Assembly (NCBI RefSeq): GCF_022201045.2
Contig: NC_068560.1
Coordinates: 27,173,501 to 27,237,500, forward strand
DNA length: 64,000 bases
DNA from: Citrus sinensis
Taxonomy: Eukaryota; Streptophyta; Magnoliopsida; Sapindales; Rutaceae
Direction of reading: 5' to 3'
Shown: piece by piece, positions 22,926 through 35,105 of the stretch
How the letters are laid out: every line of letters begins with the position of its first letter
Position numbering within the stretch: the first letter of the stretch is position 1
Position numbers and translations under genes: made by a program
Notes under the pieces: generated by a model
Database searches by the model: none
What the model saw: the letters and a program-made list of their open reading frames with translations, nothing else
What the model was told of the DNA's origin: nothing

Positions 22926-23513
22926 CCCCTTTTATTAAAGATTGATTGGTGAACAAGTTCTTAAATCATGATAATCAATGAAGAAATTAAGAAAGCTTTG
23001 GAAGTATATCTTTGAATTGTCTTGTTCATGTTGAAAGGGAATGAAGCACAGAGTGGTTTAGAATTCTTTAATTATTTTAGTTACATTTTCGACTCATGTA
23101 GCATCTATTATTTAAAAATATGATCATTTTTAATAATCATCTATTAAAAAATGAGTGCTGAAATTACATCTAATCACTCTTTTTGCTTTCATTCACTAAC
23201 CCCATTTCATACTTGTTAATTGCAAATTAACGTGTGTCAATTTTTTTTTTCCTTTAAATGAAAAAAAAAAGTCCATTAAAATATATACGTGTAATTCCCG
23301 AACAGGCTTGGCATACATTAAGCTTAGGAACCAAACAGACGCTACAACCGAATCCGACGACGTTTCGTCTTTCGACATTCACCCTCTCAGTCTCATCACC
23401 ATCATCGTTCTTCTTCTAATCCAGCCCCGAAAACCTAGTCTCTCGCCAGCCCAATTGGGCTAATAGTGAAAATTTCAACTGAATTTGAATTTTTTTTATT
23501 TGTAAGAGAAGAA

Positions 23514-26500
23514 ATGGGAAGCCATAACCCTACGACTAGTGACCGGACGAGGGTTAGCTGGACGGCGGCAATGGAACGGTACTTTATTGATCTGATGTTG
23601 GACCAGCTGCATAGGGGGAATAGATTGGGCCATACGTTTAACAAGCAAGCTTGGACTGATATGATGACGCTGTTTAATTTGAAATTTGGGACCAAATTTG
23701 ATAGAGATGCTTTGAAAACTCATTACTCGGTTCTGTGGAAGCAATACAATGACGTGAAGATTCTTCTTGAACAGAATGGATTTTATTGGGACGATTCCCG
23801 TAAAATGGTTGTGGCTGAAGGAAACACTTGGGATGCTTATATCAAGGTTTGTTGTTATTTTGTATACCCCCAGGTTACTGTATTTTATTGTCTGATGATA
23901 ATTCTGATAATTTGCATATGCAGGCTAATCCGGATGCACAGGCCTTTAGAAATAGAGCATTGACGTACTTCGATGACATGTGCCTGATATATGGATATAC
24001 CCAAGCTGATGGAAGATACAGTCGTTCGAGTCATGATGTAGACTTCGATGATGAAGTTCAAGTGGTGATTACTGGTGTGTTTAGTTTCTGTTTTTATGAA
24101 CTAAAATAAGGTTGCTTATGTGATTGCATTGAGGCCACAGTTTATGAGTTGAGAAAATGGTGTAACTTTATCCTCTTAACGGATTTTTGTAAATTATGAA
24201 GAACATTTGTGTACTGCCTGTGTAACCTTAACAACCTTTATTTTGAGCTAAGCAAGACACTCTTAAACTTATCTTATGCATCCAGATGCATGGGATATTT
24301 ATATTTTTTATTTTAGAAATTAATTCTTGCAACATAAAGTAGCTACGGATGAAGTGCAGTGAATTTTGTTTACTCTCCGTTAACTAATGGTTGCGAGTTT
24401 CAATAGCTGTTTTGATTTTTTTTTTTTCAGGTGTTGAAATAGGCGGCGTTGCTCCCGAAAGTCTCGAGCCTGCAAAATCAGACTGGACGCCGGAAATGGA
24501 CCAATATTTCATTGAGCTAATGCTGGATCAACTAAGAAAGGGCAATAAGAGAAAAAATACATTCACTAAACGAGCATGGAAAGATATGCTCTTCTTGTTC
24601 AATGCTCGATTTTGTATGCAACAACATAAAAGGCTTTTAAAACGTCGATATAAAAAACTGTTCAAGTATTATACTGACATCAAGACTCTACTTGATCAAA
24701 GAGGATTTTCATGGGATGAAAAACAACAGATGGTAGTGGCTGATGATGATATTTGGGACAACTATAACAAGGTGTGTTACTATTTCCATTTAAAAAGAAA
24801 GTTCATTGTTTATAATACTTTTTCCTTGCTGTTTAGGCACATCCGCTTGCACATTCATTCAGAAAGACGGTGTTGCTGAATTATCGAGATTTAGACTTGA
24901 TATATGCAAATGAAAGCAATAGAGGACTCTCAGTTGGTATGCGGCAAGGTAAAAGTTACAAAGGATAGTATCTCATAATCCAAAGGTGGCGGAGTTTCAT
25001 TTCTATCATCTAGTTAGGAATTATGCGTTCCAAAAGTTTGGATATTGGACGCCATTGATAGACCATTTTTATCATAAATCATATATATATGCCAACATTA
25101 AGAGTTTCTTTAATTTGTAGGAGAGGAACTCCAAGTCGATGGGAATAGAGATTGTTTAAGGACCAATTGGACGCCATTGATGGACCGCTATTTTATTGAC
25201 CTTATGTTAGATCAAGTGCATAAAGGGAATAAGACTGGTTACACGTTCAGCAACGAAGCATGGATAGACATGGCTTTGTCCTTTGTTGACAGATTTGGAT
25301 TACAGTATGACAAAGATCTTTTGAAGATTCAACACAACAGTTTAGGGAAGGTATACAATGATTTGAAAAATCTGCTTGCACAGAGAGGGTTTTCTTGGGA
25401 TGAACGAAAACAGATGGTGACAGCATATGGTGGTGTTTGGGCAGCTTATATCAAGGTAAACTGGTTATTATTTGAGCCCTACAAGTCTTATCTATTTCAG
25501 AGGGATAACATTTCCTGTGATTATAGGAACACCCAGATGCAGAATCATACAAAAACAAACCCACGCCAAATTATAATGACTTATGCTTGATTTATGGAAC
25601 TGCAACTTCTGATGGAATCCACAACCGATCAATTCAAAATAATTCTTGTAATGGTCTTGGTGAGTTTTCATTGTTTTCTTGTTATTGGAACATTTCATTA
25701 TTCAAAACACTTTTAGCCTGCTACCTAAATTAGCAATTTGGTTTCAGCCAGTGAAAATTTTGAAAGATGGCTGTACCCAGATTGAATGAGCTTGCAACAA
25801 TGTTTCATTTTTCTTCAACGGAGAACTTTTTCCAATGTGTACTGTCTTTCAAATTTGTTGAAGGAACCAAACCTAAAAACGACTGCTGTTCAACAACGGA
25901 TTGGACACCACCAATGGACCGTTTTTTCATTGATCTAATGCTAGAGCAAGTTCGTCAGGGGGGTATGATTGATCAGAAGTTCAGCAAACATGCCTGGGCT
26001 GAGATGGTTGCAAAGTTTAGAGCAGAATTTGGGTCTCAACATAATAAAGATGTCTTAAAAAGTCGTTTTATGAACTTGAAGAAGCGATTCAATGACATGA
26101 AAAATTTACTTGACCAGAGTGGGTTCATTTGGGATGAAATGAAACAGATGATAACTGCTCATCGTGATCTCTGGGATGCTTGTGTCAAGGTGCCTTTCTT
26201 AAATTTTCTGTTGAATAAAAATTTTGAGTCCCAAGGAACTCACTATGGTCTATGCAGGAATACCCTGAAGCACGGCCATATCGCCATAGAACTCTTCCAA
26301 ATTTCAACGATTTGTTCTTGATATATGGAAGTAAAAGCACTGACACGGGGCCTAACTGTTTGAGTTACTCTATGGACAATGGGGACTATCCCTTTGGAGT
26401 AGAATTGGGTATGTTCCTCTCCCTTCTATGCATGGACAAGATTGTTGCCAATAAAAGATGACATAAAAGATTTGTAACTTCAACCCTGAAAATGAACTGA

Positions 26501-27984
26501 TGGAAGTTTTTAACGAGTGAAGATAGAGAGAATAAAATTGAACTTGAACCAATCGGTTAGTTTGCTTTTATTACAAGTGTTTCATTGGTGCAGTTATATA
26601 ATTGATTTGGTGTGTCTGTTTTGAAAAATATTGTTGCTTGGTCTGGGGGTTAGCAAGCCTGTTCTTGCAACTGAAAGTTCTATACATGTCTATCAAAAAT
26701 AAGAAACAAATTAGTCTTAAAGTATTGTACTAACGAAATGGAACTAGAATATTCCATATAGCAGAAAAATATGTTTTGTTGAATGTTAGGGAATATAGTT
26801 TTCGAATTTTTATTTTGCTTTGCGTCATTTGAACCCAAGATACAATATTGTGTTAATAGTTGTGTTGAATTTGTAGGTGAAGAGGATGACCAATCCCCTA
26901 ATAATGGTAATTCTGCAAGTTTGCATTGGACATATCCAATGGAAAGATATTTTCTTGACCTTCTGTTAGAGCAGGTGCATATGGGGAATAAGATTGGTCT
27001 TAAATTTAATGATCGAGCTTGGTCCTGGATGATTGCATCATTCAATGAAAAATTTGGACTTCAATGTGACAAAGGCGTATTGGAAGAACTGTATTTTAGC
27101 TTGATGGAAGAATATAACAACATCACAGACTTTCTCAGTAGGAACGGCTTTGTCTGGGACGACATTCAGCAAACAGTAGTTGCTGATGATGATGTTTGGG
27201 AATCGTATATCCAGGTTCATTTCTTTCTCAATCCATGGTAGCTGGCTAATACGGGTCTTTTTTATTCTCTGTTTTAGTGGTATCACTTGCATGCCATGGT
27301 GGGCGGCGTTACCATTCACCAAAAGACATTTCAAAAAGAAATAATCCATGATACTGCTTTATGATGAAATAATTCCTGATGGCAAGTACATGAATATATA
27401 TATCCAGATGCTGAGCAGATCCACAACAAGTGCTCGCTTTCTGTGCTGATAAATGTTCATACTGCAATGTTTTGCAGGAGTATGCTGATGCATTTGCATT
27501 TAGGGAGAGCAGTCTTCGTATTTATGATGATTTGCGCGTGATATTTGGTTACAGAAGTTTTAATGGAAGATTAAGTGGGGTGGGTGCGAAAGTTGAGAAT
27601 GACGATAATATCTTTACTGACTTGCATACTCCAGCTGCAGAGTTTGATTTATCTGATAAAAAGAAAAAGCGAAAATCTGCAACTTCATCAGCATCGGCTT
27701 ATTTTTCCAGAAAGGTTCGAAGGCCCATCAAAGAAGAGATACTTGAAGCCCTTGATGAGAAGCCATATTTGATGGGGACACGGACAGATGACAAAGAGCA
27801 AAGAGACTACAACTCTGTTGAAAGCATTGTCGACGCACTTCAAACTGTACCAGGCATGGACAACGACGAGCTCTTTCTGCAAGCTATTCAACTCCTAGAA
27901 GATGATAAAAACGCCAAGATCTTCATTGAAATGGATGTGAATCAGCGGAGGAAGTGGTTGTTAAGAAAGCTTCACCGCCGGTAG
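23514..27984 (+). CDS. Nuclear protein with five tandem Myb/SANT-like (Myb_DNA-bind_3) modules
   Basis: Ten exons join in frame to about 908 residues: 23514-23846, 23924-24074, 24431-24771, 24837-24948, 25121-25455, 25527-25659, 25864-26189, 26258-26408, 26877-27214, 27478-27984. Odd exons each encode one Myb/SANT-like domain (W-T-x-x-M-[DE]-x-[YF]-F-[IL]-[DE]-L ... F-x-W-D ... M-V ... W-D-x-Y-x-K). Each following exon encodes a conserved extension ([AE]-x-P-[DE]-A ... Y-x-D-L-x-L-I-Y-G). The domain resembles those of plant L10-interacting MYB proteins, Arabidopsis At2g24960-type proteins and Harbinger ORF2 proteins. Those likely bind DNA or chromatin partners. The last exon adds a basic DKKKKRK stretch (about 800-806), a possible nuclear signal, and the family C-terminal helix region ending [12 protein letters not shown]. 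The start is the first ATG. The exon 7 acceptor is an AAG at 25861-25863; the upstream tttcag at about 25745 would reach a stop after 12 codons. Confidence 0.9.
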
Positions 27985-28957
27985 CATCAATTTAGCCTTC
28001 AAATTATGTAATATAACTTCGATTTACACTTGAGACTTGTGTACATATATAAAACCAGCCGAGATGTTAATACAAAGCAGTTACCTCACTCAATCCTGCA
28101 AGATACCAGCCTGGAACATTTGTGGCCCTGTTAATGAAGAGCAGTTTCAGTCCAATTACCAGGATCTTATTTTTCTCCTTAATTACTGAAATGACTAAGA
28201 TAATGTCTGATGGGCTAAGGCTGAAGGCCCTCGGCCTCCTAAATTTTGAAATGAGTCCATCCATCTCAATGAGCATAACATCCCCTTCTAATTTTTCAAA
28301 ATTGAAGAAATACAAAAGCAAAACTCTTGGTTATAACTTCTTTTTCACTCTCATCAATTTTATTTCGTTGTGTTTATGCTTTTTTTTTCCTTGTATTTTA
28401 GTGAAGTTAAGTACACACTTACTATTTTTTTTTTAATTCTTTGAGTTCACAACTTTTAAAATTAAATTTCTAGTTCCGTCACACAGTATCTCCTAAATTT
28501 CTGCATTGGTTTAATAGTACAGCTGAAGTGTTTGGAAGGGTAAACTTTTATTTGAGTTTTTACAACCGTAATCTCTCTCTCTCTACTCATATATGATAGT
28601 AAGTGATTTAATAAATTAATAAATTTTTATAAAGTAAGGTTCTTTTTTTTTTTTTAACCAGAAAAGAGTTGGGTGATTACGTGTATTTACTTATGCAAAA
28701 AAAAATAATTTAAACAAAATTAAAAAAAAAAACCACCGACTAAACTTGAATTAAATTATTCTGTTGTTTGGCAAAAACGCGTAAGAGATTACAGAAGCTG
28801 AAGCCAAGAATCGATCCAATAACAAGAAAGTAGACACTCACCCTCTTACTCTTCAATCAAACAAGAAAAACAAACAAAGATCTGAAATTTTAGCAAACCC
28901 AGAAACAGAAAAAGCAAAAAAATCTGAAGAAAAAAAGAAAAAACAAAAATTGTTTCA
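27985..28957. other. Intergenic, no gene; 5' leader of the exchanger at the right
   Basis: The left part holds the probable 3' UTR of the Myb/SANT gene. The open frame at 28122-28436 is low-complexity and has no family match. The right end, from about 28790, is A-rich and CT-rich leader sequence for the exchanger gene. Confidence 0.55.
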
Positions 28958-28996
28958 ATGGCATGGCCTTTTCATTCCTCAAATCCACCTCTATAA
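28958..28996 (+). promoter_or_regulatory. Overlapping upstream ORF at the exchanger start
   Basis: The first ATG (28958) opens a frame of 12 codons that stops at 28994-28996, out of frame with the main ORF and overlapping its first codons. The main ATG at 28963 has G at -3 and G at +4, a strong context; the upstream ATG has T at -3. Ribosomes reaching the main start must pass the weaker one, so mild translational dampening by leaky scanning is possible. Confidence 0.5.
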
Positions 28997-31900
28997 CCCT
29001 AACCCTCATCTGCATTCTCCTGTTCTTCATCCTCAAAACTCCTTCTTCTTCACGATCACAACAAATCCCACGTAGATCACTTTTGGACTCAAAAACAAAC
29101 ACCCCAACTTGCTCTTCACTCGAAGCTCAGCCATCTGATGGCGCCCTTTTCAACTACCTTTCTCTCCACTTTTGCCATTTCAATAACCACCCATTCATCT
29201 CACTCTCCTTCCTCTCACTCACCTCCCTCCTCTTCTTCTACATTCTCATCAAAACCGCCCAATCCCACTTCTCTTTAGTCACCACTAAGCTCTCCTCCAT
29301 GTTAAATCTCTCCCCCAGCATGGCCGCCGTCACTCTCCTAGCTCTCGGCAACGGGTCCCCGGACGTCTTCTCATCCGTCCAGGCGCTCCGTTCGGGCCAC
29401 TACCGAACTGGGTTTGGCGCCATTTTGTCCGCCGGGGCTTTTGTATCTGCTTTCGTTGTTGGCTTTGTGGCTATCTATGCGGCGCCATTTAGTGTTGATG
29501 CTGGGTGTTTTGTGAGGGATGTGGGGTTTTACTTGGTGGCTGCTTTGTTGTTGTTTTATGTGTACTTGAGTGGGGAGATTTTTGTTTGGCAAGCTGTTGG
29601 GTTTGTTGGGTTTTATTTGTTCTTTGTTGGGATTGTGTTTTGGACTGATTTGGGATTGAGTAGAAATGAGAAGAGAAGTGAGATGGAGATGACCGAAGAT
29701 TGTGAGATTGGACAAGTCAAAGGTTTGGAGCAATTGGAGAAAAATGATGCCTCTGGATTTGCTCAAGTTTATGGGAAGGTGTGCTTTTGTTTCTACTGTT
29801 TTCTTTGAATGTTGTAGTTGATGATGTGGAGGTTGAGTTAGATTTATTTGATGATATGAATGTTACGTTTTCTTTGAGATTGAGATGTTTTTTGGTTGAT
29901 TTGTATTTATGAAATGCAAGACTAATTTTAGTTAACTCGTGTCAATTGTGAAATAATAAGCATCAAACTGTATGGACAAGCTATGCTTTTATTATTATTA
30001 TTATTATTATTGGAAAGTTCTCTGCTTCTTGTATCTAAGATTTTATTGGGTGCTGTAGTCAGTGGTATGAAAGTTAAGTTGGATTTAGTTAGATTGGATC
30101 AATTGTGAAGTGAATTTGCTGATATAGTTTTGTGGTATGTTTTGTTTGAGATTTTGATGATGTTTTATTAGAGTTCTTTTGCTCTTTGAATGCTGTGGTT
30201 CATGATATGAAGGGTCAGTCAAACTTTAGTTGTCGTGCGTCAATCACGAAGTTCTAACTCTGAAACTAAATTTTATTCCTTGGTGGTCAAATTGTATCCT
30301 TTTCTGTGTGTTTAAACATTAATTACTTGGTTAGTGTTTAAGAGTCTATAATTGGGTAAGGTGTAGCATTTGGAATGGAATCTAGCCAGGGAAGGTTCTG
30401 TGAAATTTGTTATGTCTGGTAATGAGCCTGTCATGTGTTTCTGTTGTTATAGTGCTTAACGCATCTTGACGTAGGCCATGCTACTTTCCTTAGGAACACG
30501 ATTTTCCATGTTTTCTTGTATTCATCAGAATAGTTCCTGAGGTACGGACATAAGTGAGTTTGGATGTTGATCCTTGCCTAGCAAATGTTAATTGGGTGGT
30601 CGTGTGATTTTGTCAAACTGGTTTCCACCTTGTCAAGTTGTCGTTTTAGACAGATATGCTTGTTATTTGATCGTTAGAAGAAATGAGCTTTTCATCTTCA
30701 CTATTTAATTTCAGCATTGTCAAATGTGGAATGCCATGTTTTACTATTCTCATCGATTTCCTCTTTTTTCAGTGGGCTGTTTTTCTTGAGCTCAGAATTG
30801 CCACTGGTTAAATTTGATTTGAGATTTGCTGCTTATTGTTTCAGATTCTTCAATTTGATAAATTTAACTAGGCTTCTGTTTTTTACAAGAAGGTACAACA
30901 CGTTGCCTTTACATGCCTGTCAAACTAGTTTTCAGATGTGGATCCTAGTAGGTTAATTTTAAACTCAAATGAGACTGTCCAATTGAGTTAGCTATCTTTC
31001 AACAGCTTCTCTATGAATGTTTTTGAATTGGTGTCTTCACTGTGCTAAACTTATTTGATCTCTTTTGGATTAAATTGGCTTTCGTTTGGTTACAATTGCT
31101 CACTTAAGTTTTTGACTTGTATGGATCAGGTTCTCATGGTCCTTCTTCATGTTGAGGTCATTGTATCTCTGTAGGAACGCAGTCAAAGTAGGTTTGCTCT
31201 AGTGATAATAGCTTACTTCTGTTTTTGACATGTATGCAGATATCAAAGGCATGGGAGTTTCCTGTTACTACTATTTTGAAGCTCACAATTCCTGAAACTG
31301 ATCCTTTGGAATGGAACCGGTTCTACTCATCTGCAAATATCATTTTGTGCCCTTTATTGCTTTTATATGCTTGCAACTCATTCTTGCCTTTTGATCATCC
31401 AATAGCTTTCCTCCTTCCAAACACACATTTTCCTCTGTGGTTCATAGTACTCTTGGCTAGCTTTTCTCTTGCACTTCTTCACTTCATAGTGGAAACAGAA
31501 GCCCCAAAGACTGAGCAAATGCCCGTGGTGATCATTGCATTTGTGATGAGTGTATTTTGGATATCAACTGTTGCTGGGGAGCTGCTGAATTGTTTAGCTG
31601 CAATTGGAACAATTCTTGAATTGCCTTCTGCTATACTGGGGCTCACGGTACTTGCATGGGGCAACTCTGTGGGAGATCTTGTTGCTGATGTCGCAGTGGC
31701 CAAAGCAGGTCATCCAGCAATGGCAATGGCTGGGTGCTTTGCTGGGCCAATGTTTAACATGCTTGTTGGGCTCGGATCAGCTTTGGTGATGCAAACAACC
31801 AATTCTTATCCAAAAGCTTATGAGCTGCATTTCCACTTTGGTATTATCACTGCCTTTGTGTTCTTGCTCATGAGCTTGATGGGTTCTCTCTTAGTCATAA

Positions 31901-32004
31901 TTTGGTCTAGATTCCGAGTACCAAGGTTCTGGGGATTTTGCCTTGTCGCCCTCTATGCTGTTTTCATAGCAGTCAGCTTAATTATTGCCAAGTTTTCGGG
32001 GTGA
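28963..32004 (+). CDS. CCX: Cation/calcium exchanger (CCX), vacuolar or endomembrane type
   Basis: Two exons, 28963-29778 and 31240-32004, join in phase 0 to 526 residues. The intron is 1461 bases. The two alpha-repeats of the sodium/calcium exchanger superfamily are present: TLLALGNGSPDVFSS in the first half (GNGSPD at residues 129-134) and VLAWGNSVGDLVAD in the second (GNSVGD at 413-418). Their Asn/Asp residues form the ion-binding site. About eleven hydrophobic segments are visible, with a charged cytosolic loop around residues 230-270 at the end of exon 1. The family moves Na+, K+, Ca2+ or Mn2+ in exchange for protons or sodium across endomembranes. Length and motif order match the Arabidopsis CCX group; the exact member (CCX4/5-like by length) is not certain. 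Key residues are intact. Confidence 0.93.
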
Positions 32005-32850
32005 TTGGTGACATGCACAGAAAAACAGAATACATTTAAGACGTGCAGCTATTGCTAAATTTTGTTATGCCCACCAACAGCAGAACTTTGTAGTTACAGC
32101 ATATTGGCTGTCGGAGCAGTACAAGATGGAGAAAGACTGAGAAAGACTGATGTTAAGCTGCGTCAGCAATAAGCTGTGTCGGCAGAGGTTGAAGGAGCAA
32201 TGACATATTGCAGGGTTCTTAATCTGTATTTTGTCTCAATTTTCCATTTGCTGCAGCTAATGAGATATCTCATATTCTTTCATGTGTTGGTGGTTGCATG
32301 GTCATGATTTTACTTTTGTATTCAATTGTAACATATAAAAAGCAAATTTTTAGCTACACAAATAATGATTTTTAGTGCAATTATTGTTGGTAAGAAAGGA
32401 AAGAGTTACACAAGTAAGAAGCATATTTTGAATATGTAAGGCAAAAAACAGTTGACTAAGATCTAAATAAGGTGAAATTTCAAAGAGTGCTTTTGATTCT
32501 AGAACGGCACAGTCAGAAAAGCATTTTCAAATCAACTTCAACTGCCGTTGAAGTTTAGACTTTATATTGACACTCTTAAGTCTTAACTTGCATCAGGATG
32601 AGTTCGTCAATACGTCTGCAAAAGATCTGTTTGAGTGGGAAAAAAAGCACTTTCAATAAAGGCGGTTGAAAAGCAACGTAGGAGTAGGATAAAACCTTTC
32701 TTTATTAAAAAAGAAAGCACTTCCGACTTCCAGACAAAAGGCAGCTGGTTATGAAGGTGATTTCTTGAAGATACTTGACCCAAAATGGTAATTAAACTGA
32801 AGGGCAAAACAGTCAAATACCGAACAGAAGAACACCCACCAACAGCAACA
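32005..32850. other. Intergenic, no gene seen
   Basis: Exchanger 3' UTR, then AT-rich sequence. No coding exon. The right border merges with the leader of the NF-YC gene. Confidence 0.5.
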
Positions 32851-34313
32851 ATAAAAGGGGAACAGCAACGTCAGAATTCGAAGAAAACACACTCAGCTTT
32901 TGTTGTTTCGTGTCCCAAGTTCAGGTTCGTTCCTAAGAAAATTTTAGAAAAGAAAAAAAAATCATTAATCGTTCCGAAAAACAAAAAACTAAAAAGAAAG
33001 AGAAAAAAAAAAAAATCCCTTGATTCTCTCAAAACCCTAAAAGGGGAAGGTTATATTTTCCAAAATCGGATCTTTTTATTTCATTCTCTCACTGTACGGT
33101 ATTAATAATAACCCAGAAAAAGAGAAAAAATAAAAAGCTTTTTATTCATCAGTGCCTATTAGATCTCTTACCAAATAAAAGGAAAAAAAAATCCCTAAAA
33201 AGATTTTCTTTTTCTTTCTTTTCAGGGGTTTCAATCTGGGTGAAGGAGGAAAAAGCAAAAGAATCAGAAAAGGTACTAGCTTTTTATCTCTCTGCTGCTT
33301 CTTCTTCTTCTTATACGTATGTATGCATATTTTGTGTGTATGCATGTATTCGAACTTATGTAAGTACTTGTTCATATGATTGTTAAATGATTTTGTTTTT
33401 CTGGGTCTTATGTATTACAAAAGAAAAATATTTTCGCTCGGTCCGATCATTTTCTGTTTTATCTTTCTGATGTTGTAAGAGGTTAGTGTTAATCATATTT
33501 GTTATGAGTTTTGATATTGATTTTGTTTGGTTAAACCATTATAATAAGTATTTTATGTTGGTTTTGTTCTTCGTTTTTCTTTGGGATGGATTCAGGAAGT
33601 ATGAGTCCTAATTATTTTTAAGTTGGAGGATTTACTGAATTGTAGTAGTGATCTAAGATTTTCAATCAGAGTTTAGGTAAAACGGGCACTTGTAGGAAGC
33701 AGAATAGCTACGTTTATGTTACCTTAAATTGTCGGCTAGCTGTTTGCAACTTAATTCTTAAACATGACGTCAATAGATTCATAGATATCTAATTTTGTTG
33801 TTCTGTTTCGAGTTTTTTCCGAATTAAAATAGGAACCCTTTATTAGGGTTGTAGGGACTTTGTTGTTATTTATTTGTTGGTAAATTGAGCCATAATTAGA
33901 GTCTGTTTTAGTGAAGTTTTTGGCTTGGTGAATTTCAGTCCCACCAAGATTGATTGTAAGAGGTTCAGCTATATCAATGTTTATTCTTGCTTTCCATCTA
34001 ATGTTCTGAAGCTCGGAGTTATTAAATACTATGATGGAGTGCTTATGGGAATAAAGTTTTTTTTTTTTTTCATTTAATTTGAATAGTTTTTGGTGGCTCC
34101 TGCGGCAATGGAGCGGTTGTAACTAACAGGATATTTTATTTGGAATACAACTGATTTTTAGCTTTTCTGTGTTCTCACTTGTAGTTTGATTAACTTTATG
34201 CGTGCTGATGTAGTTCCTTCCAGCATTAATTGAACCTATTTCATTTTAATGTTTGTCGTCTTGTTTGCATCTAAAACGGAAAAGCTCGTGTATATTGTTC
34301 TAGTTGGATTAGT

Positions 34314-35105
34314 ATGGATCGGCAAGGACACGGTGGACAACCCACATCTATGGGGTTGGTTGGTAGTGGAGCTCAAGTGCCATACGGCACAAACCCGTAT
34401 CAGCAGAATCAAATGGCTGGCGGTCCCAACCCTGGCCCAGCTGTCACATCAGTCGGGGCAATTCAATCTACTAGTCAGCCAGGAGGTGCTCAGCTTGCAC
34501 AACACCAACTTGCCTATCAACAAATTCATCACCAGCAGCAACAGCAGCTTCAGCAACAACTCCAGTCTTTTTGGGCCAATCAGTACCAAGAAATTGAAAA
34601 GGTTAATGATTTCAAGAATCATAGCCTTCCTTTAGCAAGGATCAAGAAAATCATGAAGGCCGATGAGGATGTGAGAATGATATCAGCTGAGGCACCTGTT
34701 ATATTTGCAAGGGCATGTGAAATGTTCATCTTGGAATTGACGCTGCGTTCCTGGAACCACACTGAAGAGAACAAGAGGAGGACACTCCAAAAGAATGACA
34801 TTGCGGCAGCAATCACTAGGACTGATATATTTGATTTCTTGGTTGACATTGTGCCTAGGGAGGACCTGAAAGATGAAGTACTTGCATCAATCCCGAGAGG
34901 AACCCTGCCTGTTGGGGGACCTCCTGATATGCCGCCATATTGCTATATGCCAACTCAGCATGCTTCCCAGGTTGGATCCGCTGGGCTGATCATGGGTAAG
35001 CCTGTTATGGACCCTGCAATTTACGCCCAACAACCTCATCCCTATATGGGTCAACAGATGTGGCCGCAGGGAGCAGACCAACAGCAGTCTCCTTCAGACC
35101 ATTAG
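34314..35105 (+). CDS. NF-YC: Nuclear transcription factor Y subunit C (NF-YC)
   Basis: Single coding exon of 263 residues. Residues about 85-165 form the NF-YC histone fold, with the blocks [40 protein letters not shown] and [20 protein letters not shown]. This subunit pairs with NF-YB through the fold, and the dimer recruits NF-YA to bind CCAAT boxes; plant NF-YC proteins also join CONSTANS in flowering control. The N-terminus is Gln-rich ([13 protein letters not shown]), and the tail is rich in Pro, Met and Gln. Length and sequence fit the NF-YC1/3/4/9 group. The 5' UTR is probably split: an A-rich first exon ends at 33272 before gtactag, and the second begins at 34304 after tgttctag, ten bases before the ATG. 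That makes a leader intron of about 1 kb, which I infer from splice sites only. Intact. Confidence 0.96.
   Translation: MDRQGHGGQPTSMGLVGSGAQVPYGTNPYQQNQMAGGPNPGPAVTSVGAIQSTSQPGGAQLAQHQLAYQQIHHQQQQQLQQQLQSFWANQYQEIEKVNDFKNHSLPLARIKKIMKADEDVRMISAEAPVIFARACEMFILELTLRSWNHTEENKRRTLQKNDIAAAITRTDIFDFLVDIVPREDLKDEVLASIPRGTLPVGGPPDMPPYCYMPTQHASQVGSAGLIMGKPVMDPAIYAQQPHPYMGQQMWPQGADQQQSPSDH

Larger units (their letters stand above)
19115..23330. other. Long intergenic region with degraded repeats, no gene
   Basis: AT-rich, without recognisable coding exons. Contents: an (AAT)n/(GTT)n microsatellite near 19850, the second copy of a 108-bp repeat at 20898, a stretch at about 20680-20880 (agattcgagctgggtaggac ... 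ccagttgatctacgtactta) that looks like a degraded dispersed repeat, a GC-richer transposon-like stretch near 22505-22720, and a small inverted-repeat element near 22811-22925. A possible small element at about 19530-20160 has loosely similar ends (ttcgatatcattttt and aacaataccgaatg), but I could not define its borders. Confidence 0.55.

Noticed and set aside
30717-30956. 79-codon frame in the exchanger intron
   Set aside because: Phe/Leu-rich translation of T-rich intron sequence. The two flanking exons join perfectly without it.
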